Source: Kalmusia sp. IMI 367209
Lineage: Eukaryota; Ascomycota; Dothideomycetes; Pleosporales; Didymosphaeriaceae
Length of the DNA: 64,000 nt
NCBI GenBank assembly: GCA_027946365.1
Contig: JAPEUQ010000002.1
Coordinates: 930,001-994,000, forward strand
Reading direction: 5' to 3'
Within the stretch, counting starts at the first letter, position 1, and each line of letters starts with the position of its first letter. The position numbers were made by a program, and so were the translations under genes. The notes below the pieces were generated by a model, which saw only the letters and a list, made by a program, of their open reading frames with translations, had not been told where the DNA came from and did no database searches. This document shows positions 48,179 to 57,794 of this stretch, one piece after another.

Positions 48179-48649
48179 GTTGTGCAGCGGTGGGTGATTT
48201 GAGACGGTGTGGGCTGCGCAGAGCCGTTCAAGTATTCATTGCTGGCTTGCTGCTCCATGGCGAGCCGAAGTCGCAGCGCGCTGCCGTTGGAAAGCGAGGC
48301 GGGTCAGAAGCCGGGAGGTGGGTAACGTTCGTCACACGATGCGCCAAGCAGAGGTGCAGCGGAGACGCGGTGCAGCAACGGATGCAGGCCCGGCAGCAAA
48401 GCCGTAGCGCGGCATGTGGAGTTACTCCAGGATTCCTAATCGGGTAGCTCCATCGGGCACGCAGCCGAGCAACTTCACGCATGGATCCAGGATGGCAACG
48501 GAACTCGGACACGACGTGCGAATGTAAATAGTTTTCTCTTGTCTCTTGTACTGCTCGGCATCTACGCAAAAGTCCTTTCCTACTTTTTCCCTCTCTCCTT
48601 GTTGATTGATAACTATCATAATCAGCGCCATCGCCTCTCGACTGGAACC
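48179..48649. promoter_or_regulatory. Divergent promoter of P5C dehydrogenase and aldolase
   Basis: A GC-rich 471-bp region with many CGG/CCG triplets, as expected for a Zn2Cys6 target. It contains a 13-mer at 48503-48515 shared exactly with the aminotransferase promoter. Confidence 0.6.
48503..48515 (+). promoter_or_regulatory. Shared 13-mer, candidate regulator site 1
   Basis: ACTCGGACACGAC, 135 bp upstream of the aldolase start. The same 13 bases occur at 52476-52488. They include a CGG triplet, the usual Zn2Cys6 half-site. Confidence 0.45.
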
Positions 48650-49648
48650 ATGCCGAGTCACGTGCCGCCGAGCGGAGTCTGGTGCCCTGCAGTCACCTTC
48701 TTCGACCCGGACACGGACGAGCTTGCGTTGGATGCGCAGGCGCGCTACTTCCACTACCTCTCCACGACTGGGCTCGCTGGGCTCGTGGTACTCGGCACAA
48801 ATGCTGAGACATTCCTCTTGACGCGCGAGGAGCGCAAGGAGCTCGTTGCGACTTGCAGACGGGCAGTCGGGGCGAGTTTTCCCATCATGGCAGGTGTAGG
48901 CGGTCATTCGACGCGTCAAGTACTGCAGCACATCGCAGACGCAGCCGACGCGGGTGCCAACTCTGTTCTCCTGCTGCCGCCCGCCTACTTTGGGCCTGCG
49001 ACCACTCCGCAGGTTCTCGAAGCCTTCTACGACGATGTCGCCAAACAGAGCCAGCTGCCAATCGTCATCTACAACTTCCCCGGTGTCTGCAATGGCGTCG
49101 ATCTGGACTCCGCCTTCATCACCACCATGGCCCAGCGCCATTCCAACATCGTCGGCGTAAAGCTCACGTGCGGCTCCGTGGCGAAAATCACGCGCCTGGC
49201 TGCTGTGCTTCCCAAGGAGCGGTTCGCTGTATTCGGCGGCCAATCCGACTTCATCCTAGGCGGCCTGGCATCCGGGTCCGCAGGCTGCATCGCGGCGTTC
49301 GCCAACGTGTTCCCTAGGACCATTTCGCACATCTACTCCCTGTATCAACAGGGTAAGGTCGATGAGGCTCTGGCCTTGCATCAGAAGGCTGCATTAGCGG
49401 AGCAGCCCATCAAAGCTGGAATTGCCGCAACGAAATATGCTGCAGCGATTCATAGCGCTGCCTATGCGGGAATTGATAACGCTGTCGCGCTGCTGAGGCC
49501 GCGCAGACCTTATCTCGAGCCCGCAGGCCCTATCAAGGACCGGGTCAAGTCTACCATGGCTGAGGTGGCCAAGATAGAGCAGAGTTTGGCTTCTTCTCCG
49601 AGGGCAGCTAAGCCTTCTTCACGAATTCAGATAGCCGCGCGACTTTGA
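48650..49648 (+). CDS. DHDPS-family aldolase, probable 4-hydroxy-2-oxoglutarate aldolase
   Basis: TIM-barrel class I aldolase/lyase, intronless, about 332 aa, start MPSHVPPSGVWCPAVTFFD. Family residues: GTNAETFLLTREER (phosphate/carboxylate loop), the Tyr in IVIYNFPGV, and the Schiff-base Lys in IVGVKLTCGS. The family also contains dihydrodipicolinate synthase (absent in fungi), sugar-acid aldolases and HOGA1. The position between P5C dehydrogenase, permease, aminotransferase and a proline-dehydrogenase homologue favours HOGA1 activity: 4-hydroxy-2-oxoglutarate to glyoxylate + pyruvate. No clear presequence is seen, so it may be cytosolic, unlike the mitochondrial animal enzyme. Fold is confident; substrate is inferred from context. 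Confidence 0.88.
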   Translation: MPSHVPPSGVWCPAVTFFDPDTDELALDAQARYFHYLSTTGLAGLVVLGTNAETFLLTREERKELVATCRRAVGASFPIMAGVGGHSTRQVLQHIADAADAGANSVLLLPPAYFGPATTPQVLEAFYDDVAKQSQLPIVIYNFPGVCNGVDLDSAFITTMAQRHSNIVGVKLTCGSVAKITRLAAVLPKERFAVFGGQSDFILGGLASGSAGCIAAFANVFPRTISHIYSLYQQGKVDEALALHQKAALAEQPIKAGIAATKYAAAIHSAAYAGIDNAVALLRPRRPYLEPAGPIKDRVKSTMAEVAKIEQSLASSPRAAKPSSRIQIAARL

Positions 49649-50157
49649 TCATTTTAAAGGTCATGGATATGGAGATATAACAGGCGTTCGATTCTTTTCT
49701 TCTTCTTGGGCTGTCCGCGGTCTAGACCGAGACTTAGATAATGCAACTACGTATCTATTAAACTCTTTTGTACGAATCTCGACCAATCTCGATCAAGACC
49801 CTGTACGTCAGTGGCTGACGGATCTCGCAGTATATCAATTAATCGATGCGGGTTGGTTCCCGTCCCCAGATACCCATTTGCCGGCTCCGTCGCCGGCCCC
49901 CGCACACGATATCCAGCGCCCAGCGACTGGGATGGTGGTCCCGGATGGCTTCCACCCCACAGACATCCCTGCCCCGTAGCCGCTACCAAGTCAGCCAGAC
50001 CAGACTGGGCAAAGATGCCATGTGCTTGGGCTGACCACCACAGGGGAGGTGAAGGCTATGTATACAGGGCCTTCGTCCGCCATCTCCACAACTCATCTCC
50101 ACTCTCTCCTCTCCTCTCCCATCATTCATCCCATCACTCTCCTTGAGTCCTCTCGCA
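49649..50157. other. Aldolase 3' region and permease promoter
   Basis: No gene. Pyrimidine-rich close to the permease start. The 13-mer of the neighbouring promoters is not found here. Confidence 0.45.
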
Positions 50158-52184
50158 ATGGTGGGCAACAAAGACTTCTCGTCCTCTGGCGAGAAGGTCG
50201 TCGATGTGACGACGGACAAGGACCTCTATCCGGTTGAGACCAGCGCCAATCAGAGTATCCATCAAGGAGTCGTCGGCAATGCCGACGAGCTTCAGCGACA
50301 TCTTGGAAACCGTCAATTGCAGTTGATTGCCATCGGTAAGTGCTCTTTGGGAATGAGATGGATCACCTCCTTTTGCCAAACATATCTAGATGCCTTCGTT
50401 GCATCACAGCCAGGGTGCTCACCACCCATGAGAAACACGCTGACGATGTCCCTTTACTCCAGGCGGTTCTATCGGCACAGCGACTTTCGTCTCCATCTCC
50501 AGTGGACTCATCAAAGGCGGCCCTGGAAGTCTGTTCCTCGCCTACACCATCTACACATGCATGCTTGGTCTTGTCAACAACTGCCAAGCCGAGATGAGCT
50601 CCTATATGCCCGTCACCGGAGGGTTCATCCGCATGTCCGGCAAATGGGTCGACGAAGCTTTGGGCTTCATGATCGGGTGGAACTTCTTCATCTACGAAGC
50701 TATCTTGGTGCCTTTCGAAATCACTGCGCTCAATCTCGTCTTATCTTACTGGCGCGATGATATTCCGGTCGAAGCCGTCGTTGCAGCTTGCATCGTGCTC
50801 TACTTGTAAGTTGTCACAAATTCTTGTTTCCGGATCAATTGCCGTCTCGCAGCGAATTGGGGCGATGCACGTGTGATTGATAACTACTCGTGGGACTAAA
50901 GCTGATAATACTGGCAGTTGCATCAATGCTTTCGTCGTGAAATGGTACGGCGAATGCGAATTCTGGCTCGCTCTCGGAAAAGTATTCCTCCTCCTGATGC
51001 TCTTCTCCTTCACCTTCATCACCATGGTCGGCGGCAATCCCAAACACGATGCCTACGGATTCCGCTACTGGAACAACCCAGGCTCCTTCAACGAGTACAT
51101 CACCACGGGACCGCTTGGGCGATTTGAAGGTTTTCTCGGCGCCCTGTGGAGCGCGGCTTTCACCGTCGTCGGCCCAGAGTATGTGTCGATGGTCGCTGGT
51201 GAGGTCAAGAGTCCTAGGAAGTACCTCAAGCAGGCGTTCAAGGCGACTTATGCGCGCTTCGGTCTATTCTTCATCGGCAGTGCCTTGTGCGTGGGCATCG
51301 TTGTACCGTACAACAATCAGACCTTGGTCGACATCTTCAACGGCAAGAGCGATGGCGCCGGCACCGCGGCCGCATCGCCCTATGTCATCGCCATGAAAAG
51401 TAAGTAGCTCCTCATTGTATTCTAGCTATCAGGCCCAACTCCCTCCCGCGAACTCTTACTAACATGGTACCTAGATCTCGGCATCGAAGGTCTCCCTCAT
51501 CTCACCAACGCCCTCCTCGTAACATCCATCTTCTCCGCCGGCAACGCCTACACATACTACGGCACACGCTCGCTCTACGGCCTCGCCATCGAAGGCCAAG
51601 CGCCGCGCTTCCTGCGCAAATGCACAAAGGCCGGCGTCCCCATCTACTGCCTCTGCATCGTGATCCTTTTCCCCTTCCTCGCGTTCCTCAACGCGTCCTC
51701 GGGCTCCGCAAAGGTGCTCACCTGGCTGACCAACATCATCACGGGCGCCCAGATCATCGACTACATCGTCATCTGCATCAACTTTATCTTCTTCTACCGC
51801 GCGTGCAAGGCGCAGGGGCTCGACCGCAGGAGCCTTCCGTACTTTGGCAGGTTTCAGCCCTGGAGCGCGTATATTCCGCTTGCCTTCTTGACCTGCGTCG
51901 TTACGTGCTATGGGTATACGACGTTCTTGCCTGGCAACTTTACGGTTGATGCCTTCTTCACGTATTATATGATGTTGCTCGTTGATCCTGTGCTTTTCGT
52001 TGGGTGGAAGCTGTGGAAGAAGACCAAGTTCATCAAGGCGAGCGAGGCGGACTTGGTGTGGGATAAGCCCGTCATTGATGCGTATGAAGATGCGTTGGTA
52101 GAAGAGCATGTTGGCTTCTGGAGGGATGTGGGCAACATGTTTGGAAAGTGCTTTGTGAGAAGGAAGAATGAGTCGAAGGCGTGA
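50158..52184 (+). CDS. Amino-acid permease (AAP/YAT family)
   Basis: Plasma-membrane proton symporter for amino acids. Four exons: 50158-50335, 50463-50805, 50918-51399, 51475-52184 (570 aa). The cytosolic N-terminus leads into LQLIAIGGSIGTATFVSISS, the conserved helix-1 motif that binds the substrate backbone. About twelve membrane helices follow, including GWNFFIYEAILVPFEITALN, AFTVVGPEYVSMVAGEVKSP and NAYTYYGTRSLYGLAIEGQA. Cytosolic tail ends FVRRKNESKA. The family includes the proline permease of the Aspergillus prn cluster; uptake of proline or hydroxyproline fits the neighbours but specificity cannot be read from sequence. Confidence 0.93.
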
Positions 52185-52475
52185 GTTTTGGATTGCAGAT
52201 GAGCATGAGGGTAACCTTATGTGTGGGACAGTATACTCTAGGATTGGGAGAGATGTTTGTTTCCAGGGCGGTATTTTGCAATTGCCGAAGCGCAAGACAT
52301 AGATGTGGATCAATGAGAATACAACGCTTTTTCTCGCGTAGCACGTGTCGCCTCGTGGCCTACCCTGTGAACGATATGCGCAGCCAAACCAGGTCGGCGG
52401 TACTGTGGCTTTCGCCTCATGCGTGCGCAAGACCCCAGGTGGAAGACTAATGCAAGTAATGTGGCCAGAACGACG

Positions 52476-52488
52476 ACTCGGACACGAC
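52476..52488 (+). promoter_or_regulatory. Shared 13-mer, candidate regulator site 2
   Basis: ACTCGGACACGAC, identical to 48503-48515, about 240 bp upstream of the aminotransferase start. The core ACTCGGA recurs at 61282-61288, upstream of the proline-dehydrogenase homologue. Confidence 0.45.
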
Positions 52489-52525
52489 CAACGCTGTCCT
52501 TCCGGTCCCCAAAGATCCCTCAATA

Positions 52526-52590
52526 CCCGCTCGGAAGCGGGCAGTGCCCACACACCCCTCTGGGCACGTGAAGTGTCGGGACCTGTCCCG
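52526..52590. repeat. Three adjacent inverted repeats in the aminotransferase promoter
   Basis: CCCGCT/AGCGGG with a 4-nt loop (52526-52541), GTGCCC/GGGCAC (52544-52567) and CGGGAC-CT-GTCCCG (52577-52590). The last is a CGG-N8-CCG inverted pair, a geometry compatible with a dimeric Zn2Cys6 factor. Confidence 0.6.
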
Positions 52591-52729
52591 GCAGTACAGC
52601 TCTAGTCTATCTCCATATTACCGCGGGGCTAAAGCGAGCAAAACAAGACATACGGGTAGACGTATATGTAACGGGGATTTGGGAAAGCAACACAGACTAG
52701 GTTCTTCCTTCTCTTCATTGTGAGCAATC

Positions 52730-54148
52730 ATGTTCTACACCGTGCCTCCTAGCCCGGTCGACCCGGTCAATATCTTGAAACTGAGGGTAGACGCTGACAC
52801 GTCGCCCGAGAAAGTCGACCTTGGTGTTGGCGTGTACAGGAACGAGCAAGCACAGTATCATGAGTTGCGTGCGTTGAAACAAGTAGGTGCAATGGAATAG
52901 GCGTAAGTATATCGCATCTGACCAGAAGCAGGCAAAACAAAGACTTGCACAGCAACATCTTGGCCACGATGTACGTACACTACATATGCATGGATCGTAT
53001 TAGTTGGTTAATATGCCGCAGTACGAAGTAACAACCGGCAACGGAAAGTTCCTCGAGAACGCCGCACGCGTGCTCTTTGGCTCTAAAGCACCCATCCTCG
53101 AATCCAAGAGACTTACATCCGTACAAGCGATATCCGGCACGGGCGCCATACACCTCGCAGCGCTCTTCCTCGCCCGCACCTCTGCATTCGAAACTGCAAA
53201 AGTATACGTCGGTACCCCGGCATGGGGCAACTATGTGCCGCTCTTCAACCTCGTGGGGCTCGAAGTGGTGACCTACAAGCACTACGATGCGTCCTCTGGG
53301 ACCGTCGATTTCGCTTCGGTGCTTGAAGCGACGCGGAAAGCCCCAGAAGGCAGCATTTTCGTGCTGCAAGGGTGCTGTCACAATCCTTCGGGTGCCGATC
53401 TGTCCCCTTCACAATGGGATGAGCTTGCTGCTAGGATGAAAGAGAGGAAGCTGTTTCCGCTGTTTGATATGGCATATCAGGGACTTGGAGCTTCCTTAGA
53501 CGAAGACGCATACGGTCTGCGATTGTTCACAGAGAAAGGCTTCGAGCTTATTGCTTGCCAGTCCTTCTCGAAGAACTTTGGGCTATACGGCGAGAGAGTT
53601 GGGGTATTGCATGCGGTGAGCGACACAAAAGAGATTGCAGAGAAGGTGTATGATCGCTTGCGCTGCTTCATCCGGTGGGAATTTTCGTCGAGTCCGGCAT
53701 ATGGTGCGAGATTGGTCGACATTGTATTGGCGGATGATGGGCTGAGGGAAGACTGGGAGGCGGAGCTCGCGACAATTCAGAAGCGGCTTGCTGAGACTAG
53801 GAGAGCTTTGTATTCTGAGGTGGTTGACAAGCGAAAGGTAAGTGGTTCTGTCTTCACTGAAGAATACTGTTGATCCTCTCTCAAGGCACAAGGCAATTGG
53901 AGCACGATCCTTTCATCCAAAGGACTCTTCTGGTACGTATCTCTATAACATTGGATCGTAACATAACATTGACCTGGATTAGTTTCCTTCCGCTGAATCC
54001 ACAGCAGTGCGAGCGTCTCGCCAGCGAGTTCCACATCTACATGCTACAGAACGGGCGTATCAACATTGCAGGTTTGAATCGGTCAAATCTAGAGCGTGTA
54101 GCTTCAGCTCTGGTCGAAGTGGCAAGTACGCCGTCATCGCGCTTGTGA
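52730..54148 (+). CDS. Aspartate/aromatic-type aminotransferase (class I PLP enzyme)
   Basis: Transfers amino groups between dicarboxylic amino and keto acids. Five exons: 52730-52882, 52932-52970, 53022-53837, 53886-53932, 53983-54148 (406 aa, typical of AspATs). Class I features: KVDLGVGVYRNE, TTGNGKFLENAARVLFG, QGCCHNPSGADLS, FDMAYQGLGASLDEDAYGLR, the PLP lysine in SQSFSKNFGLYGERVG, and the C-terminal INIAGLN block. No presequence, so probably cytosolic or peroxisomal. In the animal hydroxyproline route an AspAT converts 4-hydroxyglutamate to 4-hydroxy-2-oxoglutarate, the step this gene would supply here. Probably a pathway paralogue rather than the housekeeping enzyme. Confidence 0.92.
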
Positions 54149-54606
54149 GCGAAGCAGGGGATCCACAGCGTTTGGCATCGGATAGGTGCCCGATCAGTGT
54201 TCTCGGTTGGCCCGGTGCGAGTGAGGATCCGCATCCGCACTAGGCCACATTAGGTATTTTCCAGGCTGGCGATGACACGGCTCCGCATTTCCAACAACAA
54301 GTCGGGGTAGTGCGGATACTACATGTGTAGTTGCACGTCTGAGAGAGGGAGAAGCAAAGAGGAAGACGGATATCGGGAGCTGTGGAGATAGTTGTAGGTA
54401 ATTGAGGAAAGGACGTCGTGTGCTCTTGCCCGATAAGGCGTTTGCTAGCGGCAGATTCCCCGCTCAATCTTCCACGCCTGCTCCGCCATGTCTATCAACT
54501 TCTGCACGCCGTTATCAGAGTGATCGTACTACCGTCGCCGCCTCTAGCCGCGCATACACACCGGATTGCATGCCGTTGCTGGGAATGGGCACTGACAATG
54601 CATACC
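54149..54606. other. Intergenic upstream of the regulator
   Basis: No gene; holds the aminotransferase 3' region and the regulator's promoter. CGG triplets are present but no copy of the 13-mer. Confidence 0.45.
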
Positions 54607-57548
54607 ATGGCGAATACCGGTGAACAACGACGTGCATCCAAGCGATCATCCAACGCGTATGGGCCCCTTCCGACTACTGGACTGGCTATCTTCAATGCTG
54701 ATGTTTGGATGAAGGTGCTCACGGTGCCGACGACAAAAAAATCAAGTGCTCAGGCCTGCAGCCCTGCGCCAATTGCACGAAGCGAAGCCTGAGCTGCGTT
54801 TTCGACGACCGGGACAACAAAGTACTAGTAACGCAAGGGTAAGCAACATGAACAGTGCTGTATCCAAAGTCCCCATGCAGTACGCTATACCAAGCGATAT
54901 CCTGCAAGCATACATTTTTCGAGGCTCTTGGCGGTGGTTTTCACTTTTTGTTATACACCAAGGCTTATCAACCCTAGCTATCTTTCCGACTTACAACAGA
55001 AAGTCGCAAGATTTGAAAGGAGCCAGAGCACTGCAGCGACCACTCCTGGACCGCAGCATGACTCTCGAGAACATGTCGATGCAGGACCTTCCCAAAGAAG
55101 CGGCGCATACCAGGAACAGCCACAAGAAGGCATTCGGCCCAATGCTGTTGATACCCAGGAGACCTCCCGATCGAGCCATGGAGAGACTAGAGAGAGTTCT
55201 CCAAGAAGAGATCAGGGACAAGCTGAAGGGCCTGAGTTGACCAATCCCCTGCTTGAGTCGCCTTCCAAATTCATGGCATCCTCTTCAGGAAGGACTTGTA
55301 AGTCACGTATTCCTGTGGATGAAGAACATCACTAATCCAAGTAGTCTACCTCGGCACTTCATCCAACTGGTCTTTCCATGGCCAGGTTCTGAATATCGTC
55401 CACCAGCATATCCGCAGTACACCTCTACCCGGTGCTGAATTACTCTTCGATGGATCAGCCTACAATCTTCCCTGGGTGCGTAGCCTCGGGGTTCACCTGC
55501 ACATCTCTATGCATTTGGAGGTGGCTTTTTGGATTGGACTTCGCTGACTTGCAACGCGATAATTTAGGACGGCTCTCGCAGTCTACCAGAAACGACCGCC
55601 CCTGTGATCCCCAGCATAGATTACGCCATCTTCCTCATCAACGCCGTTAAATTTCATTGTGGCCAACTAGTCCATTTATTCGACGAGGAAGAATTTATGG
55701 GCAAATTGCACGCCTTTTACTCAAATACAGACCAGAACAAACTGAATGACAGCTTATGGTACGTTCAATTCTTGCTGATCATTGCATTCGGAAGGACTCT
55801 CGTGCAGCGAAAACATCGAGAATCTAAGCCACCTGGTGCCGATTTCTTTGTACATGCGCTCCAATTGTTGCCAGACACCAATCGACTGTGTCGAGAACCT
55901 CTCGTTGCAACTGAAGTACTATGCGGCATAGCACTTTACTTGCAAGCTTTAGACTCTCGCAATGCAGCACACGTAACAGTAAGATAGTTCGTGTTGTTCT
56001 AGTACTTACCATTTCTAAACAGTACACAGATAGGCCAAGCGATGCGAATAGCACTAGCTGAGGGTATGCACACGGACATGCCTATCGCCGAGTTGGGAGA
56101 AGCATTCGTTCAGCGATGTCGTAGAATCTGGTGGTCTATCTATATCCTTGATCGGCAAATGAGTTCGCAAATGGGGATCCCTCAATCAATACGAGACGAT
56201 GATATTACCTGCCAGCTCACTCATTTTCCGGGTTCCAACCAACGAACTGCGGCGCTCAAGATGCAGATCAAACTCGCTCGAATATACGCAGACATATCCC
56301 GAAGTAAGTCAATCATATCATCTCACTAGATGAGACAAGGAGACTTCCGTTTTCTAGGCTTCAGGTGCACCCGAGGCCCTTAGGTTTGGTCTACGGTGAT
56401 GTGCTGACCTTAGCTTGCGCAAATGTTCACCCCGATTCGTTGCCTTCAAGCAACATTAGTTGACATTATGTAGGCGTGTATGGTTCAAAAGGGCGCCTTC
56501 GCAAGAAATTCGTCATCAGCATAAAATCGGTACTCGACGATATGGCAGTGATCGCAGAGGAACTACGAAATTCGTTTCCTCTACATGCGGATGAGCGCTT
56601 CGGTGGCATATCACGCATGCCTGCACATCTGCACCTCATGTATTATCAGGTAAGTCAACCCTACTACTCACGCTGTACGGCCAGAGAATATTTGCGCTTT
56701 TAGATGTTACGTCCCTTGGAAGTTTCTATCTCTACTACGTTTCACATTCTTACGTTATTATGGGTTGCTGATAGAAACGCACAGACAATCGTTGTGACCA
56801 CAAGGCCATTGCTCTTTTGTTGTCTGAAGAAGGCTTTCGAATCTCCAAGGGAGGTTGGGGCCTTGGTTTCATCGCGCAAAATAAGACCTCTATTGAGCAT
56901 GTCTCTAGATGCTTCACAGAAGATCTTGAATATTCTCGAGAGCTTACAAGACCAAGATCTACTAGGTATGGCAGACTCCCACCTTTCTTTCCTCATAGGC
57001 TTACACATACGTTAGAGTCCTTCCTTCCCTGGGATCTCGACTCTCTCTTCGTATCCACAATGGTGCTTGTTCTTATCCGATTCGTCGATGATACCTTGTC
57101 AGAAAATAGCTCCGTCTGGCTAAACAAGGCTTTCGGGTTTCTGGACATTATGGCAGCCAACGGCAACCGGATCGCCGAGTTTAGATGTGCCGAGCTACGC
57201 AAGGTCGAGGAGATGCTGTCAGAGTATTTGGCGAGCAGAACTCCGCAGCAGTTTGCGCCTCTCATAATTCAACAGGGTGCGCAACAACCACAGCCACCTC
57301 CACCACCAGCGGGGTTCTGCTTCCCACCTCCGCCAGATAACCAGTCTCCAAGGAACATAATGTCTTCTACAGATGCCATGGGTATGTATACAGCATTTAG
57401 CGATGAAAGTAGCGGGTTTGGTGACGACTTGACTGCCGAGCAGATTCTGGCTGTTGCTGAGTCGATGGATCTTGGTAGCACTGATTGGTTCTCCTCTTTT
57501 GCAACTATGGATACGTATCAGATGGTGGATCAACAACACCCAATATAA
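54607..57548 (+). CDS. Zn2Cys6 transcription factor of the catabolic cluster (apparent frame break)
   Basis: Probable pathway-specific regulator. Nine exons: 54607-54656, 54715-54838, 54978-55297, 55345-55475, 55568-55978, 56030-56303, 56474-56649, 56785-56965, 57016-57548; about 730 residues. The first junction joins N-A to CSRCRR, the first half of a Zn2Cys6 cluster. The second half, KIKCSGLQPCANCTKRSLSC, gives canonical CX2CX6CX5CX2CX6C spacing but lies one frame over; the break is at CGAC plus a run of seven A (54731-54741). A coiled-coil linker (YLSDLQQKVARFERS) follows, then the fungal-specific middle homology region (YLGTSSNWSFHGQVLNIVHQ; QRCRRIWWSIYILDRQMSSQ) and a Gln/Pro-rich, acidic C-terminal activation region. 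Exon total is one base over a multiple of three. Confidence 0.85.
54731..54741 (+). other. Apparent +1 frame break inside the zinc cluster
   Basis: CGAC followed by seven A. The frame coding the first two cysteines and the frame coding the last four differ by one base here. A homopolymer miscount is the simplest explanation; a real null allele is the alternative. Confidence 0.6.
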
Positions 57549-57794
57549 GCAGCTCCGAATTATACAAAAGAAACTTAGGAGATCAAAGCACGAACATAAG
57601 CCACAGACTAGGTTAGCTCTGCGGCAGCAATAGCAAGCGTCATGGGTGTTAATTTCGCTGAACTCCTCAGCACGTATAAAAACATGGTATCTGCCAAATT
57701 AAGTTCAAAGCAATGGATTGGTAAGTAATAATTTATAGTTTCAATATGCCAGGCGCTCATGAAATCGGAATACAGGACCATGGCCAGCAACACA

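Larger units (their letters stand above)
52185..52729. promoter_or_regulatory. Promoter region of the aminotransferase
   Basis: 545 bp between permease stop and aminotransferase start. It holds the second 13-mer (52476-52488) and three successive palindromes (52526-52541, 52544-52567, 52577-52590). No coding sequence supported. Confidence 0.55.

Noticed and set aside
48422..49243. 273-codon open frame antisense to the aldolase
   Set aside because: Shadow of the GC-rich aldolase coding sequence, whose catalytic motifs are on the plus strand.
51471..52553. 360-codon open frame antisense to the permease
   Set aside because: Lies opposite the last permease exon, which has clear membrane-helix and family motifs; the antisense frame shows no family.
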